A stretch of DNA of 64,000 nucleotides, from assembly GCF_033193315.1 (NCBI RefSeq), contig NZ_CP136187.1, positions 682,001 to 746,000 on the forward strand, written 5' to 3'. Positions 51,815-61,448 of this stretch are shown here, piece by piece (position 1 is the first letter of the stretch; the number at the start of each line of letters is the position of its first letter). Under the pieces are notes generated by a model, which saw only the letters and a list, made by a program, of their open reading frames with translations, had not been told where the DNA came from and ran no database searches. Both the position numbers and the translations under genes were made by a program. This DNA comes from Agathobaculum sp. NTUH-O15-33. GTDB taxonomy: Bacteria; Bacillota; Clostridia; Oscillospirales; Butyricicoccaceae.

Positions 51815-52579
51815 ATGACGGGCAGAAGGCCGGTGCGTAAGCATGGCGGAGGTGGCGGCAAGGGTCTGCTGATCTGCATGCTGCTCATTATTGGCTTATT
51901 TGTGCTGAAATATGCCGATACGCCATTTGCGCGTTCTGCGCGGGAAAAAGCGGCGGAGGTATTCGGCGGTTTTGGGATGGAGCACGTGCTGGAGGCGCTG
52001 GGCGGCGCGGAGAAGGACGAGGGTGCTGAAAACGTGTTTTCCGCCCAGACCGGCGCCGATACGGGGGCGGGCAAAACGGACAAAACCGACAAAGCGGATT
52101 ACGCGGCGTCCTCCGGCGGCGCGGACGACATTTTGGGGCGGGAACAGACCCTGTTTCCCGACACTGTGGATGAAACGGTGTATCCCATGAAGTTCGAGCA
52201 CAAGCAGCCGGCGGACGGCACGCTTACCTCGTCCTTCGGCAGCCGGCTCAGCCCGATCACGGGACAGCCCGGCTTCCATTACGGGCTGGATATCGCGGCG
52301 GACGAAGGCGTGCCGATCGGCGCGTTCGCGGACGGCACGGTGCGCGAGGTTGGCGAATCGAGCTACGGCAAGTATTTGATCATGGACCACGCGGACGGCT
52401 TTTCCACGCTCTACGCCCATTGCAGCAGCATTTCCGCCAAGGTGGGCGATACGTTTACCTGCGGGCAGGAGATCGCCCGTGTCGGGCAGACCGGCAACGC
52501 GACCGGCCCGCACCTGCATTTGGAGCTTTGGAAGGATGGGGCCGCGCTTGACCCGACGAGCTACCTGACCGCCGCGTGA
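51815..52579 (+). CDS. M23 peptidase-domain membrane protein (SpoIVFA-like)
   Basis: 254 residues. A basic N-terminus and one membrane helix (about 18-36), an acidic linker (60-110) and a LytM/M23 domain (about 125-250): SSFGSRLSPITGQPGFHYGL, HYGLDIA and HLHLEL contain the zinc ligands. The adjacent M50 protease gene overlapping its stop makes SpoIVFA, the partner of SpoIVFB in pro-sigma-K processing, the best guess; SpoIIQ is an alternative. Unlike Bacillus SpoIVFA the zinc ligands are intact. ATG at 51815 has AGGAGG at 8 bp. Confidence 0.8.
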   Translation: MTGRRPVRKHGGGGGKGLLICMLLIIGLFVLKYADTPFARSAREKAAEVFGGFGMEHVLEALGGAEKDEGAENVFSAQTGADTGAGKTDKTDKADYAASSGGADDILGREQTLFPDTVDETVYPMKFEHKQPADGTLTSSFGSRLSPITGQPGFHYGLDIAADEGVPIGAFADGTVREVGESSYGKYLIMDHADGFSTLYAHCSSISAKVGDTFTCGQEIARVGQTGNATGPHLHLELWKDGAALDPTSYLTAA

Positions 52580-53140
52580 GACTGGGCCGTTTGGAGGTGC
52601 GCGACGGTTTTTTTCGTCACGCTGGCGGCCCTGCACTTGGCCGACGGGGCGGGCGTGCTGCCGCTGTTCCTGCTGGCCGCCGCGCTGCACGAATTGGGGC
52701 ACGCGCTGACGCTGTACCTTGCGGGCGGCCGTCTGGACCGGCTGACGCTCACCGCCTGCGGCGCGGTGATGCGCTGCCGCCTGCCCGAGGGGCGCTGCGC
52801 CCGCGCGGCGGTTTGTTTGGCGGGGCCGGCGGCAAGCTTTTTGCTCGCGGCAGCGGCCATGGCGGCGGGGGCGTATGTGCTCGCGGGCGCAAGCGTGCTG
52901 CTGGGCCTGTTCAATCTGCTGCCCATGCCGCCGCTGGACGGCGGTATGGCGCTGGCGCATCTGCTGGACGGAAGGCTGCCGCGCGCGCGGCGCGGCATCG
53001 CGCTGGCCGCCGCGTTGGCGGTGCTCGCGCTCGGCCTTGGTCTGGCGCGAATTGGCGGCGGCGTTTGGCTGCTGCTCATCGGTATCGCCGTGTCCGTACA
53101 GGCGGGGAAAAGCCTTGCCAAAAGGCCGGTGCCGGTGTAA
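52576..53140 (+). CDS. M50 site-2 protease (SpoIVFB-like), frame shifted in T7
   Basis: The protease frame carries ALHELGHALTLY (HExxH) and NLLPMPPLDGG, the two motifs of M50 intramembrane proteases, in four to five helices. It is open only from a stop at 52577, with a poor TTG at 52637. The natural start is the GTG at 52576 overlapping the upstream stop (GTGA): it encodes VRLGRLEVRDGFF and would enter the protease frame if the T7 run at 52608-52614 had six Ts. About 187 residues when joined. Slippage, sequence error or a pseudogene are all possible. Confidence 0.75.
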
Positions 53141-53181
53141 AATAGAAATAACAACATAAAACAGACGGGATCGGAGGATTC

Positions 53182-53664
53182 ATGTTTCGGATCGGCGACA
53201 AGATCGTACATCCCCTGCACGGCGCGGGCGTCATTGAGGACATCGTCGAACGCACGATCGACGGTGAAAAGGCGCAGTATTATGCCCTGAAGCTGCCGCT
53301 GGACAATGTCGTGCTGTTTTTGCCCGTCAACAACAGCGAACAGCTGGGCATACGCCCGGTTTGTTCCAAACAGGAAGCGACGCGGCTGCTGTCCCAGCTG
53401 GAGGCCCTTGCGCGCAGCGAGGACAAGGGCTGGAACCAGCGCTACCGCGAAAATATGCTGCGCATCCGTTCGGGCGATCTGCTCGAAGTGGGGCAGGTTG
53501 TCAAAAATCTGGCCGAGCGCGAGCGGGAACGCGGCCTGTCCACGGGCGAAAAGAAAATGCTCGCTTCATCGAGGCAGATCATCGTGTCCGAGGTCGCGTT
53601 CGCGCTGAACAAGACCCCGGAGGAAGCCGGGCAGCTGATCAATGAAAAACTTTGCATTCCATAA
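53182..53664 (+). CDS. CarD/CdnL-family transcription regulator
   Basis: 160 residues. N-terminal RNA-polymerase-interacting domain (about 1-55; FRIGDKIVHPLHGAGVIEDI) and a helical C-terminal DNA-binding domain (about 70-155). CarD proteins stabilise the open promoter complex, notably at rRNA promoters. CarD next to ispD-ispF is a common Clostridial arrangement. GGAGGA precedes the ATG. Confidence 0.93.
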   Translation: MFRIGDKIVHPLHGAGVIEDIVERTIDGEKAQYYALKLPLDNVVLFLPVNNSEQLGIRPVCSKQEATRLLSQLEALARSEDKGWNQRYRENMLRIRSGDLLEVGQVVKNLAERERERGLSTGEKKMLASSRQIIVSEVAFALNKTPEEAGQLINEKLCIP

Positions 53665-53732
53665 CGAGTAAAAGATAGTAAAGGGGGCTTTGCATGTTCG
53701 TGGTGCAGAGCCCTTTTTGACGGAGGTACAAG

Positions 53733-54449
53733 ATGTTTGGAAAACGAAAAAAACGGGCGCAGCCGCAGGTGTGCGCGGTAATCGTGGCGGCGGGTTCATC
53801 CAGCCGGATGGGCGGCGAAAATAAGCTGCTGCTCGATTTGGGCGGCATACCGGTGCTGGCGCACACGCTTTTGGCCTTTCAAAACTGCGCGGCGGTGACC
53901 AGCATCGTGCTGGTCTGCCGCGAGCAGGATATCGTGCCTTACAGCGAGCTGGCGCGCGGCTTCGGCGTGGACAAGCTGTCCACCGTGCTGCGCGGCGGGG
54001 ACAGCCGCACCTCGTCCACGCTGGCCGGCGTGGCAAACTGCCCGGAGGGCACCGAGCTGGTGGCGGTGCACGACGGCGCGCGCCCGCTGGTGTCGGACCG
54101 CGTCATCACGCTTGCGGTAGAGGCGGCCGCCGCTTGCGGCGGCGCGGCGCCGGTGGTCCCGATGAAGGACAGCGTCAAACGCATCCGGGACGGCTTCATC
54201 GAGGCCGACGTACCGCGCGAGCGTATCTGCGCCGCGCAAACGCCGCAGGTATTCCGCCGCGAGCTGTTGGAGCGCGCGCTGAACACAGCCGCCCGCGAGG
54301 GGCGAATCTATACCGACGATTGCGCCGCGGTGGAGGCGCTCGGCGCGCAGGTGCGCGCGACCGAGGGCGACTATGACAACATCAAGATTACCACGCCGGA
54401 GGACCTGCTCCTTGCCGAGGCGCTGCTTGAAGGGAGGGAAGGCCTGTGA
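53733..54449 (+). CDS. ispD: 2-C-methyl-D-erythritol 4-phosphate cytidylyltransferase
   Basis: 238 residues, with a short basic N-terminal extension. MEP-pathway isoprenoid synthesis. [16 protein letters not shown] binds [16 protein letters not shown] and PMKDSVKRI follow, and [10 protein letters not shown] is conserved. The stop overlaps ispF as GTGA. Confidence 0.95.
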   Translation: MFGKRKKRAQPQVCAVIVAAGSSSRMGGENKLLLDLGGIPVLAHTLLAFQNCAAVTSIVLVCREQDIVPYSELARGFGVDKLSTVLRGGDSRTSSTLAGVANCPEGTELVAVHDGARPLVSDRVITLAVEAAAACGGAAPVVPMKDSVKRIRDGFIEADVPRERICAAQTPQVFRRELLERALNTAAREGRIYTDDCAAVEALGAQVRATEGDYDNIKITTPEDLLLAEALLEGREGL

Positions 54450-54916
54450 GGATCGGACATGGTTACGATGTGCACCGGCTGGTATCCGGCCGCGCGCTTG
54501 TGATGGGCGGCGTGCAGATTCCGTACGAAAAGGGCTTGCTCGGCCATTCGGACGCCGATGTGCTGACCCATGCGGTGATGGACGCGTTGCTCGGCGCGCT
54601 CGCGCTGGGCGATATCGGCAAGCATTTTCCCGATACGGACGAGCGTTACCGCGGGGCGGACAGCATCGCGCTGCTGCGCCGGGTGGCCGCCATGCTGAAC
54701 GAGCGCGGCTGCCGCTTAGGCAATCTGGACGTCACCGTGCTGGCGCAGGCGCCCAAGCTGGCCCCCCACATCGGGCAGATGCGGCAGAACCTTGCCGCCG
54801 CGCTCGGCTGTGACGTGTCGCGCATATCGGTCAAGGCGACCACCGAGGAGGGACTGGGCTTTACCGGCGCAAAGGAAGGCATCGCGGCGCATTGCGTGTG
54901 CCTGCTGGAAGAATAA
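54446..54916 (+). CDS. ispF: 2-C-methyl-D-erythritol 2,4-cyclodiphosphate synthase
   Basis: 156 residues. Next-but-one step after IspD in the MEP pathway. GHGYDVHRL (metal-binding Asp/His), [29 protein letters not shown] and TEEGLGFTG are all present. GTG start behind GGGAGGG. Complete. Confidence 0.96.
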   Translation: MRIGHGYDVHRLVSGRALVMGGVQIPYEKGLLGHSDADVLTHAVMDALLGALALGDIGKHFPDTDERYRGADSIALLRRVAAMLNERGCRLGNLDVTVLAQAPKLAPHIGQMRQNLAAALGCDVSRISVKATTEEGLGFTGAKEGIAAHCVCLLEE

Positions 54917-54981
54917 ACGCCGTGGCGGCGCTTGCCATGGACCGCTGCGCGGGTTATTTATGGGCCTTTCCATAAATTGTG

Positions 54982-55010
54982 TTGAAATTTGGAACGATGT
55001 ATTATATGAT
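54982..55010 (+). promoter_or_regulatory. Probable promoter of the FIST-EAL gene
   Basis: TTGAAA (54982-54987), 17 bp, TATGAT (55005-55010), in an AT-rich patch about 80 bp before the start codon. Confidence 0.6.
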
Positions 55011-55092
55011 ACAACTATACAGGATACGTGCAGCGCGACGCGTTCGCGTGCCGTTTTCTGAGACACATTGACGGCGCGGAAAGGATCTCTAC

Positions 55093-57621
55093 ATGATCGG
55101 TTTTGATACGCTATATACAGGGCCCGAAGACTTTGCAGCACTGCTGGACGCGCGGCGCTTTGACCGGGATACGGAGTGCCTTGTCAAGATTTTCACCGCC
55201 GGAATGGGGAAAAACGAGGCCGTGCGCACGGCGCGGGAGATCAAGCGTTTGCTGCCCCGCGCGCACCTGATCGGCTCCACCGCCGCGGGCATTGTTTTCT
55301 GCGGCAAGCAGTACGAGGGCGCGACCATGGTGCTCATCGAGCGGTACGACCACCTTGCCATCCATACCGAGGTGTTTTCCTTTGCGGGCAAAACCTCCGC
55401 GGCGCTCGCCGCGGAGGTGCACCGCGCCTTTTCCGGCGTGGGCAGCCAGACCGTGCACCTGCTGTTTTCCGACCGGTACGCCGACGTCCATGCGTTTATC
55501 GAAGAGATAAACAGCCTGTCGCCGCTGATCCGTTTGGCGGGCGGCATGGCGGGCGACCTGATGCGGGACGGTACGCCCGGCTTTGTGTTTACCGAGCAAG
55601 GCGCGCTGGAAAACAGCGCGGTCGCTTTCGCCGTGACCGGCGAGCGGGCGGTCAGCTTTGTCGGCATCAATACCTCGCAGGAACCGATCAGCCCGGTGTT
55701 CACAATCACCGAGACCGACGGCTGCCTGATCCGTACAATCGAGAACGAACCGGCCGACCGGTGGCTGTTCCGCTACCTTGGCATCGAAGAAATGCGTTCG
55801 TTCAGCGATTGGCGAAGCATTGCGGACAACGACCATCTGGTGCGTTTTCCGATCGTACTCGAGGGGCACGGCGACGCCTCGCGCGTCACCCGGTATGATG
55901 AAGACGAAAAATGCCTATCCACCTATTTTAGCAAGCTTCCCGCGGGCACGCGCTTTCGCATCGGCTACACCGGGCCGTCCAAGTGTGTGCACGACTGCTA
56001 TGAGCTGTGCCAAAATATCATGAAGCAGCCGGTCGAGCGCATTTTTGTGTACAGCTGCCTGTTCCGCAAGATGTACATGCAGAATGCCTCCAAATGGGAG
56101 CTGCTGCCGCTTGCCGAATACCACGTGTCCGGCGCGTTCGTGATGGGGGAAATCGGGTTCGACGGCACGCGGAACGAGCTGTTCAACGGTTCGTGCGTGA
56201 TCGCGGGAACCGCGGAAAACGAACGCTTTGTCCTGCCGGATATTTCGGTGTTCGACGATCTGGCCAATATCGAGGACGATTCCGCCATGGTGCGTTTTGC
56301 CCTGACCCGGCAGAAGGAGACCATGAGCGCGGAAAACCGCAGCCTGATGGAAGAGCTCATCCGCCAGCGTCAAGAGGCCGGCCGGCGCCTTTATGTGGAC
56401 GACCGGTTCAGTCTGCCCAATGTGCTGCAATATAAAGAGGACGATAAGAAGCAAGGCTTTGACAAGGTATGCATGATCCGGGTGGAAAATTACGATGTGC
56501 TGGTGGCCTATGCGGGCGTCGAAGCGTACATACAAAATTCCAGAGAGATCGTCGACGCGGTGCTTCAGTTCATGAAGGCGCGCGGCTACGCGGATGACGC
56601 CAGCCTGTACAGCGTCAACCAGAATACCTTTTTCCTCGCGGGGAGCGAGGCTGTTTCGGAGGCGCGTTTCCGCCATATCGTGCAAAAGATATACAAGCAT
56701 TTCCGTTTCTATAAATCGGAGAAGACCGGCCTGTCGCAGCTGGCCCGGTTTATTTTGGTTCTAGGACAGCAAAATCCGCTGGAAAGCGGTCTGAACGCCT
56801 TGCAGGCGACTAAGGATATCCAGTCCCACTTCCTCGTATGCGACAGCAAGATGGCGCAGGATGTATCCTACGCGGAGGAGCTGCGCGTGATTGAGCTGCT
56901 CAACCGCGCAATCTCGAACGGCGGCGTGGTGCCGTACTATCAGGGGATACGCGATAACCGCGAAGGGGCGCTGACAAAGTACGAAGCGCTCATGCGCATT
57001 GTGGACGAGGACGGGCAGGTGTATGTGCCAGCGGCCTTTATGGAGATCGCAAAAAAGTACCACCTCTATTCCTCGCTGAGCCAAATGATGATCGCCAAGG
57101 TGCTGGAGGATTTTCAAAACCGGCCGGAAGAGGTCGCGATCAACGTTTCCATGCACGATATTGTTTCCAAGGAATTTCGGGAATGGTTTTTCGCCCGTTT
57201 GCAGCGTTTTCCGCACCCCGACCACCTAACGGTCGAATTTGTGGAAACGGAGGATTGCGTGGCCTCCGAAGAACTGCGGGAGTTCGTGACAAAGCTGCAC
57301 GCCGCCGGCAGCAAGCTGGCGATCGATGATTTCGGCACCGGTTATTCCACGCTGGCCGAGGTCGTCAATATCGAACCTGACTATATCAAGATAGACGGCG
57401 GCATCATCCGGGAATTGACCTATAGCCCGAAGAGCATGGTGCTGCTGCGCACGGTGATTTTTCTGGCCCGTCAGCTGCACATCAAAACGGTGGCGGAATT
57501 TGTAGAGACCGAGGAGATTCAGCGCATCGTGAAAAAAAGCGGCGTCGACTACTCGCAGGGCTATTTGTTCGCCCAGCCCGTGTCGTTCGCGGAACGTTTT
57601 CCGGTACAGACAAGAAAATAA
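55093..57621 (+). CDS. FIST sensor, degenerate GGDEF and EAL phosphodiesterase
   Basis: 842 residues, cytosolic. FIST N and C sensor domains (about 10-385), a short coiled coil (about 400-430), a GGDEF-like region (about 435-590; SLPNVL present, GGDEF motif absent) and a C-terminal EAL domain (about 605-835). EAL looks active: Y-E631-A-L-M-R, NVSMHDI, DDFG at 745-748, IKIDGG and AEFVETEE. It should degrade cyclic di-GMP in response to a small ligand bound by FIST. Single gene with own promoter and terminator. Confidence 0.92.
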   Translation: MIGFDTLYTGPEDFAALLDARRFDRDTECLVKIFTAGMGKNEAVRTAREIKRLLPRAHLIGSTAAGIVFCGKQYEGATMVLIERYDHLAIHTEVFSFAGKTSAALAAEVHRAFSGVGSQTVHLLFSDRYADVHAFIEEINSLSPLIRLAGGMAGDLMRDGTPGFVFTEQGALENSAVAFAVTGERAVSFVGINTSQEPISPVFTITETDGCLIRTIENEPADRWLFRYLGIEEMRSFSDWRSIADNDHLVRFPIVLEGHGDASRVTRYDEDEKCLSTYFSKLPAGTRFRIGYTGPSKCVHDCYELCQNIMKQPVERIFVYSCLFRKMYMQNASKWELLPLAEYHVSGAFVMGEIGFDGTRNELFNGSCVIAGTAENERFVLPDISVFDDLANIEDDSAMVRFALTRQKETMSAENRSLMEELIRQRQEAGRRLYVDDRFSLPNVLQYKEDDKKQGFDKVCMIRVENYDVLVAYAGVEAYIQNSREIVDAVLQFMKARGYADDASLYSVNQNTFFLAGSEAVSEARFRHIVQKIYKHFRFYKSEKTGLSQLARFILVLGQQNPLESGLNALQATKDIQSHFLVCDSKMAQDVSYAEELRVIELLNRAISNGGVVPYYQGIRDNREGALTKYEALMRIVDEDGQVYVPAAFMEIAKKYHLYSSLSQMMIAKVLEDFQNRPEEVAINVSMHDIVSKEFREWFFARLQRFPHPDHLTVEFVETEDCVASEELREFVTKLHAAGSKLAIDDFGTGYSTLAEVVNIEPDYIKIDGGIIRELTYSPKSMVLLRTVIFLARQLHIKTVAEFVETEEIQRIVKKSGVDYSQGYLFAQPVSFAERFPVQTRK

Positions 57622-57640
57622 AAAACAGCTTCCGACTAAG

Positions 57641-57676
57641 AACAGCTCCTGCCTAAAAAGCAGGAGCTGTTTTTTT
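57641..57676 (+). terminator. Terminator of the FIST-EAL gene
   Basis: AACAGCTCCTGC (57641-57652), loop, GCAGGAGCTGTT (57660-57671), T run to 57676. Confidence 0.9.
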
Positions 57677-57707
57677 GCGTTTGGATAGGGGCGGGAGGTG
57701 TTTGAAA

Positions 57708-57922
57708 TTTAACGTTAAAAAATATTCAATCGGTTTGGCGTAGATAGGCTATTGGTGTATTTCAACAATAAATAATGTGATATATTTTTCGGTAGCAGGA
57801 CTTATATGTACATAATTCACAATAAAATACGTTAGGAGAAGGCGGAACTGACGTTTTTGCAAAAAGCATATTGACTTTTCTAATGTTATATAATATAGTT
57901 TAAACAACAAATTTAACATTAG
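57708..57922 (+). promoter_or_regulatory. AT-rich control region of the inositol-type operon
   Basis: The 319-bp gap after the FIST-EAL gene holds, beyond the terminator, no gene. It has a TTTAACGTTAAA palindrome (57708-57719), a promoter TTGACT (57871-57876), 17 bp, TATAGT (57894-57899), and a nested dyad: CTAATGTTA (57880-57888) and TAACATTAG (57914-57922) centred on GTTTAAAC (57898-57905). The dyad covers the -10 and the start point, so a repressor site is likely. Confidence 0.65.
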
Positions 57923-57940
57923 ATATGAGGTGTTTCTACC

Positions 57941-58846
57941 GTGAAAAAACTTTTTGAAAACGTCAAGTTCGGCGCGCATCCGATTTGCTGGTGCAACGAC
58001 GACATGATGGATCTCGGCGATGAATACTCGTTTGAGGATATCGTCGATCAGGCGGCGGCGGCGGGCTTTGTCGGCATTGAGCTGGGCCGCAAATTCCCTA
58101 AGGACCCCGAAGTCATGAAGACTGAGCTAGGTAAGCGCGGCCTTGTGCTGACAAGCGGTTGGTGCGATACCATGTTCGGCTGCCCGGAACTGCGGGATGA
58201 ATATATGGAGCTGTTTCAGCAAAAGGCGCGCTTTTTGAAGGACTGCGGCTGCGAGGTCGTCGTCGCGGCGGAGGGCACGGGCTCGAACTGCTGGGACCCG
58301 CGCGAGTACCGTGCGAAAAAGGGCGTGCAAAAGCTGGACGACGCGGGCTGGAAGCTGTTTACCGAAGGACTGAATGAAGCCGGCGCGTTTGTAAAAAGTT
58401 TGGGCATGAAGCTGGTTTACCACGTGCATACCGGTACCTGCTGCGAGACCTATGACGAAACAAAGCGTCTGTGCGACAATACCGATCCCGAATTGGTCTA
58501 TCTGCTGGCCGATACCGGCCACCTGCATTACTGCGGCGTCAATCTGGAAAAATTCTTTACGGACTTTGCCGACCGTATCGCTTACGTGCATTTAAAGAAT
58601 ATCCGCGAGCTGGTGCTCGATGTGGTGCGCGATTACAAGATCGATTTCAACTCGTCCGTCAAATGTGGTATCTTCACCGTGCCCGGCGACGGCGGCATGG
58701 ATTACCGGCCCATCATGCAGATTCTTTCCGATAAGGGATACGAGGGCTGGATGATGGTGGAGGCGGAGCAATACCTGCCCAGCCCCAAGACGCTTCACTT
58801 TATGAAAATGGCACGCGAATACCTCAGAGAGATCACGGGCGTGTAA
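57941..58846 (+). CDS. Sugar phosphate isomerase/epimerase, IolE-like
   Basis: 301 residues. TIM barrel of the inosose dehydratase (IolE) type: FGAHPICWCNDDM at the start, FVGIELGRKFP, YHVHTGTCCET (metal His), LADTGHLHYCG, YVHLKNIRE and the final VEAEQY. It probably dehydrates scyllo-inosose or a similar ketose in inositol breakdown. GTG start with GAGGTG upstream. First gene of the cluster. Confidence 0.82.
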   Translation: MKKLFENVKFGAHPICWCNDDMMDLGDEYSFEDIVDQAAAAGFVGIELGRKFPKDPEVMKTELGKRGLVLTSGWCDTMFGCPELRDEYMELFQQKARFLKDCGCEVVVAAEGTGSNCWDPREYRAKKGVQKLDDAGWKLFTEGLNEAGAFVKSLGMKLVYHVHTGTCCETYDETKRLCDNTDPELVYLLADTGHLHYCGVNLEKFFTDFADRIAYVHLKNIRELVLDVVRDYKIDFNSSVKCGIFTVPGDGGMDYRPIMQILSDKGYEGWMMVEAEQYLPSPKTLHFMKMAREYLREITGV

Positions 58847-58892
58847 CAAAGAGCTACCGCCCACGGATGGAAGAAAGGGAGTGCAGCGCAGG

Positions 58893-60404
58893 ATGAGCAC
58901 AGTGACGGAGCGCAGGCCTTTGCTGGAGATCACGGGCCTGACCAAGCAGTTTCCGGGCGTATTGGCCTTGGATCATGTCGATCTGACCATTCACGAGGGG
59001 GAAATCCACATTCTGCTCGGGGAAAACGGCGCGGGAAAGTCCACGCTGATCAAGAGTATCATCGGCGTGGTAAAACCGAACGAAGGCTCGCTGATTTGGA
59101 AAGGGGAGCCGGTACATACCAACAGCATCCGCGAAGCCTACGATCTCGGCATTGCCGTGATGTATCAGGAACTGAGCAATATCCAGTGCCTGAATGTGAT
59201 TGAAAACATGTTTGTGGGCAGCGAGATTCTCAAAAACGGCCTGATCGACTGGAAGGAAGAATACCGGCAGGCCAAAGAATATCTGACCAAGGTGGGCAGC
59301 ACGGTCGATCCCTACACCATCTGCGAAAAACTGGGCATGGGCCAAAAGCAGATGGTAGAGATCGCAAAGGCTTTGCAGCGCAAGGCCAAGCTGATTATTA
59401 TGGACGAACCCACGGCCTCGCTCAGCCGCCGCGAGATCGACGGCCTGCTGAAGCTGATGATGCAGCTCAAAGCCGAGGGCATCTCGATCCTGTTCATCAC
59501 CCATAAGCTGGACGAGGCGCAAAAGGTCGGCGATGTGGTGACGGTGCTGAAGGACGGCAAAAAGGTCGGCCAGACGCTTCCGATCGAGCAAGCAGACGAG
59601 GAGCAGATCATCCATATGATGGTGGGCCGCAGCTTGGAGGAAAAGTATCCCGAGCGCCACGCCGTGATCGGCGATGAGGTGCTCCGCGTGGAGCATTTAA
59701 GCGGCGAAAAGTTTCGAGATATTTCGTTTTCTGTCCACAGCGGCGAGATTCTCGGCGTGTTCGGCCTGATCGGCGCGGGGCGCACCGAGACCATGCGGGG
59801 CCTGTTCGGCGCCGATCCGCTCAGCGCGGGGCGCATCGAGCTGAACGGCAAGGAAGTGCAGATTCGCAACCCGCGCGAAGCGATCGAGCACGGCGTGGTG
59901 CTGATCTCCGAGAACCGAAAGGAAGAGGGGCTCATCCTCATCCATGACGTGGTGGAAAATGTGACGCTGCCCACGCTGGACAATTTCAAAGGCCCGCTGC
60001 GCCTGCTGCGGCGGGATAAGCGGGAGCGCAAAACACTGGAATACGGCGAAAAAATGAAGCTTCGCCCGCTGCATATCCATAAAAACGCAATGAACTTTTC
60101 GGGCGGCAACCAACAGAAGATCGTCATTGAAAAGTGGGTCATGGCCGATGCGCACGTGTATATTTTCGACGAGCCGACCAAGGGCGTCGACGTGGGCGCG
60201 AAGGTGGAGATTTACTCTATCATCAACAAATTAGCCGAGCAGGGCGCGGCGATCATCATGGTCTCTTCGGAGATGCAGGAGATCCTCGGCATGAGCGACA
60301 ATGTGCTGGTCATGTACGAGGGCAGGCAAACCGGTTATGTTCCGCGTTCGGAGGATATGACGCAGGAAAAACTGATGGTGCTTGGAACGGGAGGTAAGAT
60401 CTAA
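58893..60404 (+). CDS. Sugar ABC transporter ATP-binding protein (RbsA type)
   Basis: 503 residues with two ABC domains. First: GENGAGKSTLIKS, MGQKQMVEIAKALQR, MDEPTASLS. Second: GLIGAGRTETMRG (the usual degenerate P-loop) and FSGGNQQKIVIEKW with FDEPTKGVDVGAKVE. This matches ribose/galactose/inositol importers. ATG at 58893 is chosen; a GTG at 58881 has no spacing to the AAAGGGA site. The permease gene starts in its stop codon. Confidence 0.95.
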   Translation: MSTVTERRPLLEITGLTKQFPGVLALDHVDLTIHEGEIHILLGENGAGKSTLIKSIIGVVKPNEGSLIWKGEPVHTNSIREAYDLGIAVMYQELSNIQCLNVIENMFVGSEILKNGLIDWKEEYRQAKEYLTKVGSTVDPYTICEKLGMGQKQMVEIAKALQRKAKLIIMDEPTASLSRREIDGLLKLMMQLKAEGISILFITHKLDEAQKVGDVVTVLKDGKKVGQTLPIEQADEEQIIHMMVGRSLEEKYPERHAVIGDEVLRVEHLSGEKFRDISFSVHSGEILGVFGLIGAGRTETMRGLFGADPLSAGRIELNGKEVQIRNPREAIEHGVVLISENRKEEGLILIHDVVENVTLPTLDNFKGPLRLLRRDKRERKTLEYGEKMKLRPLHIHKNAMNFSGGNQQKIVIEKWVMADAHVYIFDEPTKGVDVGAKVEIYSIINKLAEQGAAIIMVSSEMQEILGMSDNVLVMYEGRQTGYVPRSEDMTQEKLMVLGTGGKI

Positions 60405-61429
60405 TGGACAAGTCGACAGCATCTGCCATGGGCGAACCCAAGACGACGCCGGTGCAGAAAGCAAAGGAAATACTCGCGAAAAGCGGTCCGCTGGTCGCGT
60501 TGCTGCTGCTCATGCTCTTTTTGACGATCAAGACCAACAGCTTTTTGACCGTCAATAACTTCATCAACATCATCCGGCAGGCGGCCAGCAGCGCGCTGGT
60601 AGCCATCAGTTTGATGCTGGCCATCCTGACGGGCGGCATCGATCTTTCGGTCGGTTCCACCATGGCGCTCGCCATGGTTGTCATGGGCCGCGCGGTGGAG
60701 GCCGGCGTTTCGCCGTTCCTCTGTATCCTGATTTGTATTTTAACAGGCGCGTTCCTCGGCTGGATCAACGGCATTATCCTGACCAAGCTGCGCCTGCCGC
60801 ATCCGTTTATTTCGACGATGGGCACGCAGAACATTTTCCGCGGCATCTGTCTGCTGCTGACCATGGGCACGCCGATCTCCGGCATGCCGGACATGGTCAA
60901 ATGGGCGGGCTCGGCCTATATTGGCCCCATCCCGGTCAGCCTGATCATCGTGCTGGTCATCTATGTGATCTTCGGCGTTTTCTTTTCCAGCAGCAAGCTC
61001 GGCCGCCATATTTACGCGGTCGGCGGCAACCGCGACACGGCGAGGCTGGCCGGTATCAATATCGATTTTACCCTGTGCGCGGTCTATACGCTCAGCGGCC
61101 TGATGTGCGGCCTTGCGGGCCTGATCCTTGCCGGCCGTGTCGACGCGGTCTATCCAATGGCGGGCGTCACTTGGGAGAATGACGCGATCGCGGCGGTCAT
61201 CGTCGGCGGCGCCTCGTTCTTCGGCGGTAAGGGCTCGATCAGCGGCACGTTTGTGGGCGTTCTGCTCATCGCGGTGCTGCGCAACGGCCTGAATCTGCTC
61301 GGCATTACGCCCGATATGCAGACGGTCATTCTTGGCGGCGTGATCATCCTGTCCGTATTCATCGACGTGGTGAGAAACGGCGGTTTTGCGCGTGTGAAAA
61401 AGCTAAGCCCCGCAAAGGCGGCAAAATAA
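60404..61429 (+). CDS. Sugar ABC transporter permease (RbsC type)
   Basis: 341 residues, about nine to ten membrane helices. TGGIDLSVGSTMALAMV (about 75) and AVGGNRDTARLAGI (about 205) are conserved in RbsC-like permeases. Overlaps the ATPase stop by one base. Confidence 0.94.
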   Translation: MDKSTASAMGEPKTTPVQKAKEILAKSGPLVALLLLMLFLTIKTNSFLTVNNFINIIRQAASSALVAISLMLAILTGGIDLSVGSTMALAMVVMGRAVEAGVSPFLCILICILTGAFLGWINGIILTKLRLPHPFISTMGTQNIFRGICLLLTMGTPISGMPDMVKWAGSAYIGPIPVSLIIVLVIYVIFGVFFSSSKLGRHIYAVGGNRDTARLAGINIDFTLCAVYTLSGLMCGLAGLILAGRVDAVYPMAGVTWENDAIAAVIVGGASFFGGKGSISGTFVGVLLIAVLRNGLNLLGITPDMQTVILGGVIILSVFIDVVRNGGFARVKKLSPAKAAK

Positions 61430-61448
61430 TGAAAAGGCGGCGATCAAT

